Shown: positions 6,816-15,010, numbered from the stretch's first letter. The stretch is DNA of 30,211 nucleotides from Leptolyngbya sp. SIO4C5 (GCA_010671965.1 JAAHIC010000010.1:1-30211), one strand, 5' to 3'. Numbers and translations are program-made. The notes: generated by a model from the letters alone, not told the origin.

Positions 6816-7340
6816 TTACTGACTACTCCTAATTTCATCCAAAATATTTAAGCGTTGCAATGCTTCCGCTTCTTCAGGAAATAGATCTATAGATGAAAGG
6901 TCAAAAGCGTTGATGAACTCTGCTCTGCTCATACGCTCAAGCTGAATAGAATACTCAATCTCTCGAAACTTAACAGCCGCATCGAGCGGAACATAATTCG
7001 CATATTCAAGAAAGTCTCGTGGTGTATTCCAAAGCTCTCGCTGACAAGTATTTTCAGTCTGCGATGAGACTAAAAGGGCAATAGGATACTGCTCAGAACC
7101 GGGAGCCGATTCATAGGTATAAATAAGGTAGTAGTTAGTGTCTTCAACTGTTGCGGTTGCAATTAGCTCAACGCCGCCAGCGGTAAAGGGAGAACGGCTA
7201 TCTATGCAGGCGTCAACAGCCGGAGGAACTGACTGCTCTCCCTGGCCTCTTACGCTCGAAGAGGAAAGTAAACTAATGGCGATTGAGATGCCTATTGCCA
7301 TCAGCGATAATCCTATGTAGTTAAAACGCCTCATCATCAT
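6816..7340 (-). CDS. exported or membrane-anchored hypothetical protein, 174 aa
   Basis: The 174-residue product begins MMMRRF and has a hydrophobic stretch (about 8-27, YIGLSLMAIGISIAISLLSS) followed by a polar region. This suits a signal peptide, possibly cut near SSVRGQ-GE, or an N-terminal anchor. The remainder contains two Cys (residues about 45 and 98) and ends in a helical segment (FPEEAEALQRLNILDEI). No family is recognised. It lies 3 nt after the stop of the peptidoglycan hydrolase gene and directly abuts the membrane protein gene that follows. All three products are predicted to be outside the cytoplasm, so they may work together in the envelope. Confidence 0.65.
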   Translation of the reverse strand: MMMRRFNYIGLSLMAIGISIAISLLSSSSVRGQGEQSVPPAVDACIDSRSPFTAGGVELIATATVEDTNYYLIYTYESAPGSEQYPIALLVSSQTENTCQRELWNTPRDFLEYANYVPLDAAVKFREIEYSIQLERMSRAEFINAFDLSSIDLFPEEAEALQRLNILDEIRSSQ

Positions 7341-7343
7341 TTC

Positions 7344-9617
7344 CTATCTAAAGTTGATAAAGTTTTCTGGATCCACCGCTGTAGAAGCATTTGGGAAATT
7401 AGCTTGACTATTGCGGTACACACCAAAATCCAGGTGAGGCCCAGTCCCATTGCCCGACTGACCAGAGGCCGCAATCTGTTGCCCCTGAGAAACAGCAGTA
7501 CCTTGAGAAACACCGTAGCTACTCAAGTGTGAGTAGCGAGTCTTATAGCCATTGCCATGATCAATTACGACTGTCCTGCCGTAGCCACCAGCCCAACCGA
7601 TATAGGAAACAACACCACCATCGGCTGCATTGATAGGCGTTCCCATTGGAGTGCCTAAATCCACCGCAGGATGGTATTTGCTACAGCCAGCACACGGTCT
7701 AGGACGCGGCCCGAAATCAGAGGTCATCACATAACCCGGTGCAGGGTTGGCGAACTGCCCAGTTGCCTGACCAGAACCTTGACCACCCCCCGGTACGCAG
7801 TTCTGCCCCCCTTGAGCAACATAGTTTTTGCGGGACTGCACACCGTAGTCGTAGAGGCTGAGCCTACCCAACGCATCCGAACGGCCCCCATCAATCGGAG
7901 CACCTGGCCCACCAAACCACATCTGACTAACCCGTTCAACTAAACGCCCACCTGTGAAAGGTCTACCTGTTTGTGGATCAACTTGGTTCTGAGCACGGCT
8001 AAAAAGCTGTTGCATTTCTGCCTGATACGCTCGCTCCTGCGCTGGCTGCGGAAAATAGCGATTAATCTCTGCTGCCGATGGACGGTAGCCGCCGCTGATG
8101 CGATTGAGCCATACTTGTCCGCCTGATACCTGCTTCACCTCAGCCTGCACTTCTGGCAGGTAGGTCATCATCTGATAGCGGCCCAATGCCCGACCGCCAT
8201 TGGTATACACACCCACAGCCTGATAGTTGCCAGAACCGCGTGACTCAATGCCAGCGATCGAGTTCGCCAGCTTATCTAAACTGACGCCTGCAATCGTTTT
8301 GCCTGTGCATGGCCCGGTGGTAATCGGGCTAAGCTGTGACCCCGGATATCGTGTTGTCCCCGGCGGCGGCGACGGCGCTGCGCTGGCACCGCCTTGACCA
8401 TCGAGCGGCCCCACATACAGCAGTGAGTTCACTTCATAGTCCAGCCAGGGAATTGAAAACTGGTTGTACGGGGTGCAGGTGCGACCAATAACCGGAATGT
8501 AGGTACACCAGCGGAAGAATAGCTTGAAGCTCACTTCATCGGTGGTTTCATCCGGTTCCCACACCACCATCTTGAAAACTGAGCCAAAGGGATGCCGACC
8601 TGTCGGTTCATAGCCCACTGAGTAGCCCATTGGTGAGGGCACATACTTGAGCGGCCCAAAGCCACCCTCAACTTCGTGGTACTTACCGCTAATCCACTGC
8701 TTGCCTTCAAAGCCGCCCTGTACCTTGCGACCTTCGTTTTCTAAGTCGTCTAGCTCGATGTAAGCGCACTTATCAGGCGCTCTCACTAGCTGGCCTTCCT
8801 CCGAGCAGGGCACCTCAAAGCCTGCCTGGTAGGAACCGCTAATCGTATTGGTGCGCCGGTCTTCTGCTGGCCCCCAGATAAAGTCGATGCGGCTGATGAT
8901 GCCGTTCAGCCCAGTAATGCCGCTGGGAAACTGGCTCAGCGGTATGTGCTGCAAGCCAGGAACATCCGAAATCTTGGCCTCATCCCAGCCTTGAAAATCA
9001 GCAATCTGAGCTGAGTCGATGTTCGGCAGGTCAGCGACTTTAAAGACATCCAGATTAGTCGCTCCTAGCTTTAGATCCTTTAAGCCAGGATTGTTGGAGA
9101 GGAACTGGTCAATCGTAATATTGCCAAAGTCAAGCTGCCCAGTCTGCTGAGAGAGGAGCTGCTTGATAGGCGCGACATCCCCTACCTTGTAATCTCCCAG
9201 GTAAGGAACTGAGGCTGATAGATTTTCTAAGGTCTGCTGAGAGAGGAGCTGGTAGGTTGACAGGCGACCTTCGGAAAAGTTGGTGCCCGTGATCTGATTA
9301 ATCTGGCCCAGCGATAGGCTTTGTCCGCCCAAGGCTGAAACATCGCCAATGGTCAGCACGCTGCTAACGGGATCGCCTGTCTGCCACTGACGCTGCACTC
9401 CCTGAAAATCGATGTTGCCGCCCTGTTCAACGTTGCCCAAATCAGCAAACGAAACATTATCAAAGTTGGGCACCACCTCTTGATAGGCACCGCTTTGTGT
9501 CTGAATCAATGCTGGCGCTGTCTGCTGCTGCGTTTGCGCGGCTGCCGGAGCTGACGGCAGCAGAAAGGCCGCGAGCGCTAAACAAATTATCAGTAGGTAT
9601 CTCAACAGCGCTTTCAT
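7344..9617 (-). CDS. secreted peptidoglycan hydrolase: lytic transglycosylase plus M23 peptidase
   Basis: A 757-residue protein with a signal peptide (about 1-27, ending APAAAQ). The N-terminal 30-250 region is repetitive (LLSQQT twice, repeated short 'D-x-x-x-I/L-P' steps), and 260-400 is an uncharacterised beta-rich part. Residues 450-600 look like a lytic transglycosylase: Glu458 in IAGIESRGSG and GRYQMM at 479-484 match the catalytic Glu and conserved loop. After a Gly/Gln linker, residues 645-757 are an M23 (LytM) endopeptidase with His649 and Asp653, His697 in YSHLS, and GPHLD at 726-730. In the usual HxH the second His is a zinc ligand, and here it is Asp730. The enzyme would open peptidoglycan for the transfer channel, like VirB1 or P19. 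The start overlaps the stop of the AAA+ gene (TAATG). Confidence 0.88.
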   Translation of the reverse strand: MKALLRYLLIICLALAAFLLPSAPAAAQTQQQTAPALIQTQSGAYQEVVPNFDNVSFADLGNVEQGGNIDFQGVQRQWQTGDPVSSVLTIGDVSALGGQSLSLGQINQITGTNFSEGRLSTYQLLSQQTLENLSASVPYLGDYKVGDVAPIKQLLSQQTGQLDFGNITIDQFLSNNPGLKDLKLGATNLDVFKVADLPNIDSAQIADFQGWDEAKISDVPGLQHIPLSQFPSGITGLNGIISRIDFIWGPAEDRRTNTISGSYQAGFEVPCSEEGQLVRAPDKCAYIELDDLENEGRKVQGGFEGKQWISGKYHEVEGGFGPLKYVPSPMGYSVGYEPTGRHPFGSVFKMVVWEPDETTDEVSFKLFFRWCTYIPVIGRTCTPYNQFSIPWLDYEVNSLLYVGPLDGQGGASAAPSPPPGTTRYPGSQLSPITTGPCTGKTIAGVSLDKLANSIAGIESRGSGNYQAVGVYTNGGRALGRYQMMTYLPEVQAEVKQVSGGQVWLNRISGGYRPSAAEINRYFPQPAQERAYQAEMQQLFSRAQNQVDPQTGRPFTGGRLVERVSQMWFGGPGAPIDGGRSDALGRLSLYDYGVQSRKNYVAQGGQNCVPGGGQGSGQATGQFANPAPGYVMTSDFGPRPRPCAGCSKYHPAVDLGTPMGTPINAADGGVVSYIGWAGGYGRTVVIDHGNGYKTRYSHLSSYGVSQGTAVSQGQQIAASGQSGNGTGPHLDFGVYRNSQANFPNASTAVDPENFINFR

Positions 9618-11323
9618 TAGAACTCTGGGCGATCGCTATCGCCTAGCTGCACACTTCTGAGTCGGTGGTCTGCCTGAATCTCTTTGCTCGTGCGGATGGC
9701 ATCTTCGTCGATGCCCATCAGCGATTGGTCAGGTACGGCAAACGGGGAAGTATCTGGCCCCGATACTGGAATGGCATAATCAGCCCGGTTCTGAATCGCA
9801 GCTATCTGATCGCTGATATCCCGCTGCGTCGAAGCTGGGCTGAAGTTTTGTCGCTCCTCAATCAGGTCTGATAAGGCCAGATGGGGCTTAGCTGGGCTGA
9901 AGTTCCCGCTCTGCATGTCGCGGAAATAGTAAGCGTCAGCAACGTGCTGTACTGCCTTGGCGACCTCTGCCGGAGTGCAGCCCCGGTACTCACGAAGGAG
10001 CACACGCCAATCACGATCGCTAAAGTCATACTCAAAGTATTTCTTTAGGTGAACTTTGAATACTTCCCAGAGTGAGCCAGCATGAGGCATTCCGAAGAAA
10101 TGCACGTACTCGAAACGCCGGATCATCTCGGCTGGAAGCATCTGCAAGTGGTTGATGGTGGCAAACATGACCACTGGAGAGGTGTGATCCTGCATCCAGC
10201 TCAATAGCCGTCCGGCCAGCTTGCCCAGTACACCACCCTCAACACTGGTATCCCAGCCAGAGAAAGCTTTTTCAAACTCATCGAAGAACAGAATGCAGGT
10301 GCCGATTTCATCAACAAAATCAAGCAACCCGTTTAGGTTGTTCATCGACTCTTGCACTGTCCGGCCCACAAGGCCGTTCCAGTCCGTGCTGACTAAGGTG
10401 CCGCCGATGTGTTTGGCTGCAAGCTTCGCCGCCAGTGACTTACCTGTGCCCGGAATACCCCACAGCAGAATAGCTTTAGGCGGTCTGAGGTTGCGCTGCT
10501 CGGCCTCTGGTTGCAGCAGCAGCCGTACCTTATCGAGCGTGGTGTAAAGTCTGTCCATCCCGGCGGCCACCGGAACGTCCGGCTCTGGCAGCATGTTGAT
10601 GCCGCGCCCTTTCAGTTTCTTGGTTTTGTAGCCCATCACCAGCCCGGTGATATCTGAAATATCTACTTTGTCTAAAGTCGATCGCTCAGCCGCTCTATGA
10701 AGCGCAATATCAATCTCGCCACGCGGCAAACCGGAGCAAGCCTGCACGAGCTGGCGCTGAGCGTTGATGCTCTCCTCCGATTGCTCCATCCCCAACACAT
10801 CCCAGCAGAAATCTGCCACAATGCCCTGCACCGCATCCCGGCTCGGCATCGGATATTCCAGCGCTGGCAGCAGTGGGTATAAATCGAGGGGGATCTTTAA
10901 ATAGGAATCTAGCAGCACCACATACTGCTCAATGCCGTTTTGTCTCAGGGCAAAATGGGCGTTCTCTATTTCATGAACGAGGCGATCGCCCACATCTTTG
11001 AGCAAGCCCTCCAGCACAAAGATGCCGGGTCTAGCCAGCGCCACGACGCTGCTGATAACACCTTCAGCCTCAAAGCTGGGCAGAACAATATCGCTCTCAT
11101 GCAAATCTACTTTGCGCCTGTAGTCACAGGGTTTTACCTGTTGCAGCATGTCATAGGCGCTGTTCCAAAAGTAGATGGGTAAGTCTTGGTTGTGGGTGAA
11201 GTGCAAAAAGCGATCCAACACAAAGTTGCGATCGCTCACCGCTGCTTTGCACGCCACGATATACTCGTGCTCTCGCTGGAGCTTGGGCCAGATATTGAGG
11301 GGATTGAATGTACGCTGGCTCAT
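9617..11323 (-). CDS. AAA+ ATPase, Ycf46-like
   Basis: A 568-residue cytoplasmic AAA+ ATPase. Walker A is GIPGTGKS (289-296), Walker B is ILFFDEFE (344-351), sensor 1 is Asn391 in FATINHL, and adjacent Arg402-Arg403 in MIRRFEY suit the arginine-finger position. The N-terminal 1-230 region resembles that of the Ycf46 proteins of cyanobacteria and plastids: a degenerate ATPase-like domain with IFVLEGLLKDVGD, VVLLDSYLKIPLDL and a LEYPMP step. The C-terminal 500-568 is a polar tail. Chromosomal Ycf46 has been linked to inorganic carbon use. A copy in a conjugation operon probably remodels a plasmid or transfer complex instead, but that is inference. It is coupled to the hydrolase gene and follows a membrane protein gene by 21 nt. 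Confidence 0.85.
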   Translation of the reverse strand: MSQRTFNPLNIWPKLQREHEYIVACKAAVSDRNFVLDRFLHFTHNQDLPIYFWNSAYDMLQQVKPCDYRRKVDLHESDIVLPSFEAEGVISSVVALARPGIFVLEGLLKDVGDRLVHEIENAHFALRQNGIEQYVVLLDSYLKIPLDLYPLLPALEYPMPSRDAVQGIVADFCWDVLGMEQSEESINAQRQLVQACSGLPRGEIDIALHRAAERSTLDKVDISDITGLVMGYKTKKLKGRGINMLPEPDVPVAAGMDRLYTTLDKVRLLLQPEAEQRNLRPPKAILLWGIPGTGKSLAAKLAAKHIGGTLVSTDWNGLVGRTVQESMNNLNGLLDFVDEIGTCILFFDEFEKAFSGWDTSVEGGVLGKLAGRLLSWMQDHTSPVVMFATINHLQMLPAEMIRRFEYVHFFGMPHAGSLWEVFKVHLKKYFEYDFSDRDWRVLLREYRGCTPAEVAKAVQHVADAYYFRDMQSGNFSPAKPHLALSDLIEERQNFSPASTQRDISDQIAAIQNRADYAIPVSGPDTSPFAVPDQSLMGIDEDAIRTSKEIQADHRLRSVQLGDSDRPEF

Positions 11324-11344
11324 CGTTTATACGCTCACTGCTCT

Positions 11345-12028
11345 CTACTGAGCTGAGTAGAATTCTCGCTGCGCTGGCGGCTGCGTCCAGAGCAAGCAAA
11401 AACCTGACTTGGCCTGACGGCTACCGATTTGAATGGTGATGCCTAGTTCCTGTACCTGCTGTTGGCACTCGCCGCCTAGCAAGTCTTCGTTCCAGGTGAC
11501 GATATTTCTTGCCAACTGTCCTTCGGCACTGATGGCCCAGTCTAGGGCTTCGGCTTCGGCTAGGGTGAGCTGGCGCGGCCCGCCCGGAGCCATCTCTACT
11601 TGTGACTGCCGCCACTGACTATAGCCCCAACCACCTAATACGCCTAAGCCGAGTAAGCCAAAGGCGATCGCTCCGGCAGCTATCAGCGATTTGATAGTTA
11701 TCTGGGCTTTGCTAGCGCCTGCTTTTTGAATCAGCTCTTTAGCCGCTTCGGCTATCTGCCGCTCGATGCCACGCTTAGCTGCTTTTTCATAGTTATCAAC
11801 CCGGTCGAGGGCTTGCTGACAAGCAATCTCAATCGTGTGTTGGAGCTGTTGGGGCGTTTCCTCCATCAGTGCTTGTACGCTGGAATTGGCTAGCAGCAGT
11901 AAAAACAGTGGATCGCTTTTATCGAGAGGAAACGTATTGGTGATACGCAGGATCTTAGCCTGGGTATCAGCTTCAACACCCTCTAGCAGGGCATTGAAAA
12001 CAGCATTCTCGTCAACAGCCGTAGTCAT
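11345..12028 (-). CDS. single-pass membrane protein, 227 aa, unknown function
   Basis: The 227-residue protein has a cytoplasmic-looking helical N-terminus (1-130). This includes a hydrophobic DPLFLLLLANSSVQALM segment (38-54) and a long charged helix (about 80-128) that may form a coiled coil. A clear transmembrane segment follows (about 131-152, LIAAGAIAFGLLGLGVLGGW). The outer part (about 155-227) carries two Cys (GGECQQ and SGFCLLW). This layout is common in cyanobacterial plasmid proteins of unknown function. It sits between the ParA/TraL-like ATPase and the Ycf46-like ATPase. I infer that it could anchor one of those ATPases at the membrane near the transfer channel. No catalytic motif is visible. 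Confidence 0.7.
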   Translation of the reverse strand: MTTAVDENAVFNALLEGVEADTQAKILRITNTFPLDKSDPLFLLLLANSSVQALMEETPQQLQHTIEIACQQALDRVDNYEKAAKRGIERQIAEAAKELIQKAGASKAQITIKSLIAAGAIAFGLLGLGVLGGWGYSQWRQSQVEMAPGGPRQLTLAEAEALDWAISAEGQLARNIVTWNEDLLGGECQQQVQELGITIQIGSRQAKSGFCLLWTQPPAQREFYSAQ

Positions 12029-12073
12029 CTACTTACAGGAATTTCTTTGCTTTGCTTTGAGAATAGAGAGAAG

Positions 12074-13033
12074 CTAGCTTACTGGTTCCGTCTCTGGCTT
12101 CCCTGGCGACATGTGCTGACCACTAACCTCAAATGAAGTTGGATCCGTATCAGGCGTGTTACCTCTTTCAGGATCTTCTTTGTCGTTCTCTTCGTTACCT
12201 TCCTCTTCGTTACCTTCATTCTCTGAAGGAGGATCAGCCAACGAGGGCACTTGCTGCTCCGCAATCAGCCCTCTATCTTTGAGCGCACTAAAAGCAGTCT
12301 CAAACCCTTCACTCAGCTTGTCTATGAAGGTCTTAACTCGCTGCTTTGACAAAACACCCATCTCAGCCTGGATAAGTTGCATGGCTTCAGACAAAGTCAG
12401 CTCATTGCTATCGATGAAATACTGAATATTCGACTCCATCGAGGGGAACTCAATTTCAGTGACGAAATTAGGTGCTTCCTTTACCCTCTGGTAAATTTCG
12501 CTGTCATCTAAATAGCTGAAATCACGCCCATTGAGCCGACCTCGGTTGAGCACAACAACGTGAGGAATTGCGTTGTCAAGCTGGTTCACACTACGCTCTA
12601 GCTGACGTACTGACTCGTAACATCCATCGCTGACAAACCACTTGACTAAGCGATTGCCTTCATACTCAGTCTCCATGAACTTAAGCAAGCTCACCCTATC
12701 TATCCAGGCTTCTAATACATCAAGCGTGTTAGAGGGGAGGTTGACTAGGACCGGATGCTTGACAGCCAGGTTAAAGATGACGTCTGGCTCAGTCTGCATC
12801 GTCTCGTCATCTGAGAGCGTGATAGTTGCTGTCTCTGCGGCCTCAGAAGCGTATATCCGTCCTACATCGTTGATTTGGGCATCTGCCTCAACCAAGGCAA
12901 ATTGAGTCCCTCGGGATTTTAGATATTGACAGAGGGAGCGAGAAACGAAGGTTTTCCCCACGCCTCCCTTCTCTCCACCAATCATGTGTATGTTGTGTAG
13001 CTTCTTGTCTATTTGCTTCTTACCGTTAGTCAT
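12074..13033 (-). CDS. ParA/MinD-family ATPase, TraL-like
   Basis: The 319-residue protein carries the deviant Walker A GEKGGVGKT (20-28), with the signature lysine at 22, preceded by IHMIG. The VEADAQINDVGR stretch after it fits the switch I region of ParA/MinD ATPases. The opening is close to TraL of IncP-type transfer regions. ParA-type ATPases position plasmids or protein complexes on the nucleoid or membrane. The last 70 residues are a highly acidic low-complexity tail, partly built from a 15-bp tandem repeat (12188-12217). It follows the parM-like gene and its small partner by 10 nt, so partition and transfer functions share one operon. Whether it serves partition or relaxosome docking cannot be decided from sequence. 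Confidence 0.85.
   Translation of the reverse strand: MTNGKKQIDKKLHNIHMIGGEKGGVGKTFVSRSLCQYLKSRGTQFALVEADAQINDVGRIYASEAAETATITLSDDETMQTEPDVIFNLAVKHPVLVNLPSNTLDVLEAWIDRVSLLKFMETEYEGNRLVKWFVSDGCYESVRQLERSVNQLDNAIPHVVVLNRGRLNGRDFSYLDDSEIYQRVKEAPNFVTEIEFPSMESNIQYFIDSNELTLSEAMQLIQAEMGVLSKQRVKTFIDKLSEGFETAFSALKDRGLIAEQQVPSLADPPSENEGNEEEGNEENDKEDPERGNTPDTDPTSFEVSGQHMSPGKPETEPVS
12188..12217. repeat. 15-bp tandem repeat inside the ParA/TraL-like gene
   Basis: Two identical units CTCTTCGTTACCTTC stand head to tail. They encode the doubled EGNEE steps in the acidic tail on the minus strand. They are in frame and probably arose by slippage. Confidence 0.85.
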
Positions 13034-13042
13034 AAAAACTTT

Positions 13043-13528
13043 TTAGTTTGCTTCAAACATCGATCGCATTCGGTCAAAATTTTGACCAATTTTCTTGGTT
13101 TCCTCTTCATTAGAAGATTTCAATCCGTCTCCAATAGGAGTAGAGTCTTTTCTGTTGTCATGACTGCTATGACCATTCTTTAGCTCGGCTCTTTCAGAAG
13201 AGAAAAGCATTGAGGGAGGTAAAATATCTGGCTCATCCTTAATATCTGCCGCGTTTTTGATAGCTCGGATAATGCCCTCGAAGTAACCTATAGCCTGATA
13301 AGCAATATGCTGGATCACCTCTTTGGGATAACCCTTTTGCTTGAGCACAAAGACTAGATGCCGTTTGGCAAACATGCTTTTAGTGCTACCAATAATATCC
13401 AGGTCGAAGGGCAAATCATCTTCAAAATGCTGCAAAATGATCGACATCTCATCCTTGGCGTTCCTAAAGCCTCTTAATCGAACTTGATGATCAAAGTCAT
13501 ATTTAGTGCCACCATTTTTACTGACCAT
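13043..13528 (-). CDS. putative ParR-like partner of the ParM-like ATPase, 161 aa
   Basis: A 161-residue basic-then-acidic protein starting 8 nt after the stop of the parM-like gene. That is the position of the centromere-binding adaptor ParR in parMRC loci. Residues about 1-30 (YDFDHQVRLRGFRN) are polar and beta-like, 45-105 are helical, and the end (106-161) is disordered and charged. The segment IQHIAYQAIGYFEGIIRAIK (about 75-95) resembles IA-x-Q...EG...AI in the 93-aa (1791-2072) and 133-aa (29178-29579) proteins. I do not recognise a defined domain. A ParR-type role is inferred from gene order and the adjacent phased repeats at 14787-14981. Confidence 0.6.
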   Translation of the reverse strand: MVSKNGGTKYDFDHQVRLRGFRNAKDEMSIILQHFEDDLPFDLDIIGSTKSMFAKRHLVFVLKQKGYPKEVIQHIAYQAIGYFEGIIRAIKNAADIKDEPDILPPSMLFSSERAELKNGHSSHDNRKDSTPIGDGLKSSNEEETKKIGQNFDRMRSMFEAN

Positions 13529-13536
13529 CCTAACTC

Positions 13537-14706
13537 CTACGCAACACGATCGCTTTCAATTATAGATTCAAAACTTTCACTAAATATGTTCCAAACATCA
13601 ATTAATCTATGCTTTAGCGAGGGATCTTCAAACTGATTGACAGCATCAGTGATAGTGTTTGCCATATCTCTTGTGCTCCATGAGGGGTTGGCCCAGCCCA
13701 GATGGCTTTTAATTTCATGCCGCAAATAGTATCCTGCGCCACCACCAATACATAGGCTGTCAATCCGAGTTGGCAGAATACCATCAAGCCATTCTTTTAA
13801 AAGTTGCCAGTATTCCTGTTTAGCAATTTTTATGGCGCTAGCAATCTGGTCAACTTCTGTCTCGATGTTTTTAGGCTGCTTCGATTTAGCAAGGCTCCTG
13901 AGCAAAATATTTTCAGTAGAGATGTTATTCCCAATCTCATATATAGTGCGTGTTAAGCTCTGACGGCTTTGACCGGAAGTTTTTTCAATAACCTTATCAA
14001 CTAGCTGAACAAAACCGAGGTCAGTTGTGCTAGAAGCATTCATATCAATCTGACCATGATTGAAAGTTAGCAGTGAGCTATTACGATGACCTAGCATCAG
14101 ACTACAGACTGCCTCACGTCGAACGAACCAGTCTTGTCCCTTCTCTCGAAGAAGCTTCATCGCAAATCCACTTCCTTCTGGACTAACCATTAGGCTCTCT
14201 AAGTTGGGCTGAATATGCTGATCCCTAAAGTGAATATGTCTAGCCTGTTTAGTAAGTTGTTCTTTAAACTTCTCCTTATCAGCAAACTCTCCTAACGGAA
14301 GCAAGACGGCTAAATGCACATCAACTGATTCCTTTAAAGCTTCGCGCTGAACAACGGCTCCGATGGTGGCAAGTGCTTTAACAATAGCAGCTTCATATTT
14401 AAGCTGATCGAGTTGAATAGACGCTTTAAATTGCTGAGCTAGAAAACCTACAGCAAAGCAGTTGTCATCCCTAGCACGAAATTTTAGCCAAGCATCATTG
14501 ACTGGAGTTACAACACCTGCACTGCTATAAGTTCGCTGTTCAACCGACTCAACAGGCACCTTAATCACTTCAGGTTCCATAAGCAGAACACAGGGTTTAT
14601 TGCTGTCAATCTGATATACGACTTTTGTTACTGAGCTACCAGGATCAAAGGCGATTTTTATATTTTGTATTCCCTGTAACATTTCTAATCGCTGATTCTT
14701 TTCCAA
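13537..14706 (-). CDS. parM: actin-like plasmid segregation ATPase, ParM/StbA type
   Basis: A 389-residue actin-fold ATPase. The phosphate-1 motif is IAFDPGSSVTK (Asp21), and the adenosine motif is CIGGGAGYY (about 319-327). The expected phosphate-2 motif (D-[IL]-G-x-x-T) is MLGHRNSS (204-211), so the usual catalytic Asp is replaced by Met. ParM filaments push plasmid copies apart when bound through ParR to a centromere. Phased repeats just upstream (14787-14981) and the small gene just downstream suit a parMRC locus. The first start is TTG at 14706. ATG at 14682 (residue 9) is an alternative and would leave room for a TATAAC -10 box at 14707-14712. The gene is visibly more AT-rich than the T4SS genes. 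Confidence 0.85.
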   Translation of the reverse strand: MEKNQRLEMLQGIQNIKIAFDPGSSVTKVVYQIDSNKPCVLLMEPEVIKVPVESVEQRTYSSAGVVTPVNDAWLKFRARDDNCFAVGFLAQQFKASIQLDQLKYEAAIVKALATIGAVVQREALKESVDVHLAVLLPLGEFADKEKFKEQLTKQARHIHFRDQHIQPNLESLMVSPEGSGFAMKLLREKGQDWFVRREAVCSLMLGHRNSSLLTFNHGQIDMNASSTTDLGFVQLVDKVIEKTSGQSRQSLTRTIYEIGNNISTENILLRSLAKSKQPKNIETEVDQIASAIKIAKQEYWQLLKEWLDGILPTRIDSLCIGGGAGYYLRHEIKSHLGWANPSWSTRDMANTITDAVNQFEDPSLKHRLIDVWNIFSESFESIIESDRVA

Positions 14707-14712
14707 GTTATA
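14707..14712 (-). promoter_or_regulatory. possible -10 box for the parM operon
   Basis: TATAAC on the minus strand immediately precedes the TTG codon at 14706. It would suit transcription beginning near 14704 and translation from ATG 14682. No convincing -35 box is seen at 17 bp, so it would rely on an activator or be a -10-only promoter. Confidence 0.25.
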
Positions 14713-14786
14713 GCCAAAATATTTAAAATTGGATTTAATTGCATCATCCGTTTGTTAGACATCAAATAGAGGTTGATTTTTGCTTG

Positions 14787-14833
14787 TATTCATTTGAATA
14801 CATTTGAATCAAAATGAATACATTTGAATACAG
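14787..14833. repeat. phased 10-bp repeat array A (putative centromere)
   Basis: Units of CATTTGAATA follow one another with an exact 10-bp period: CATTTGAATA, CATTTGAATC, AAAATGAATA, CATTTGAATA. A leading TATT makes the first unit part of the inverted repeat TATTCA-TT-TGAATA. The period of one DNA turn suits cooperative binding by a ribbon-helix-helix protein such as ParR. Forty-four bases (14791-14834) are repeated exactly in array B, 147 bp away. Confidence 0.85.
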
Positions 14834-14892
14834 ACTTTTAGCTTTAGGGAAAAAGGTAGACAATTTTTCGAGGTTTTTAAGCTTTTTTAGAG

Positions 14893-14981
14893 TATTCATT
14901 TGAATACATTTTTATTTGTTTATATTTATTTGACTACATTTGAATACATTTGAATCAAAATGAATACATTTGAATACAGAT
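14893..14981. repeat. phased 10-bp repeat array B (putative centromere)
   Basis: About nine consecutive 10-bp units start at TATTCATTTGAATA. Three degenerate units (14908-14937) are followed by the same four units as array A at 14938-14977. The 44-bp block 14938-14981 is identical to 14791-14834, and both copies continue into a similar TTTTAGCTTT flank. The arrays lie upstream of the parM-like gene, as parC does in parMRC loci. Replication iterons are an alternative, but no Rep gene is visible. Confidence 0.85.
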
Positions 14982-15010
14982 TTTAGCTTTTACAAATTGC
15001 TGCGTTTAGG

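Noticed and set aside
7344..9617. Phage endolysin or tail lysozyme
   Set aside because: It has a signal peptide and no holin, tail or capsid genes around it. The setting is a conjugation operon, where such enzymes are normal.
14865..14890. T-rich run with AAGCTT as an intrinsic terminator
   Set aside because: The stem is only the 6-bp AAGCTT palindrome with no GC-rich arms, in a region that is AT-rich throughout.
14787..14981. CRISPR array
   Set aside because: Units are only 10 bp and directly adjacent, with no unique spacers and no cas genes.
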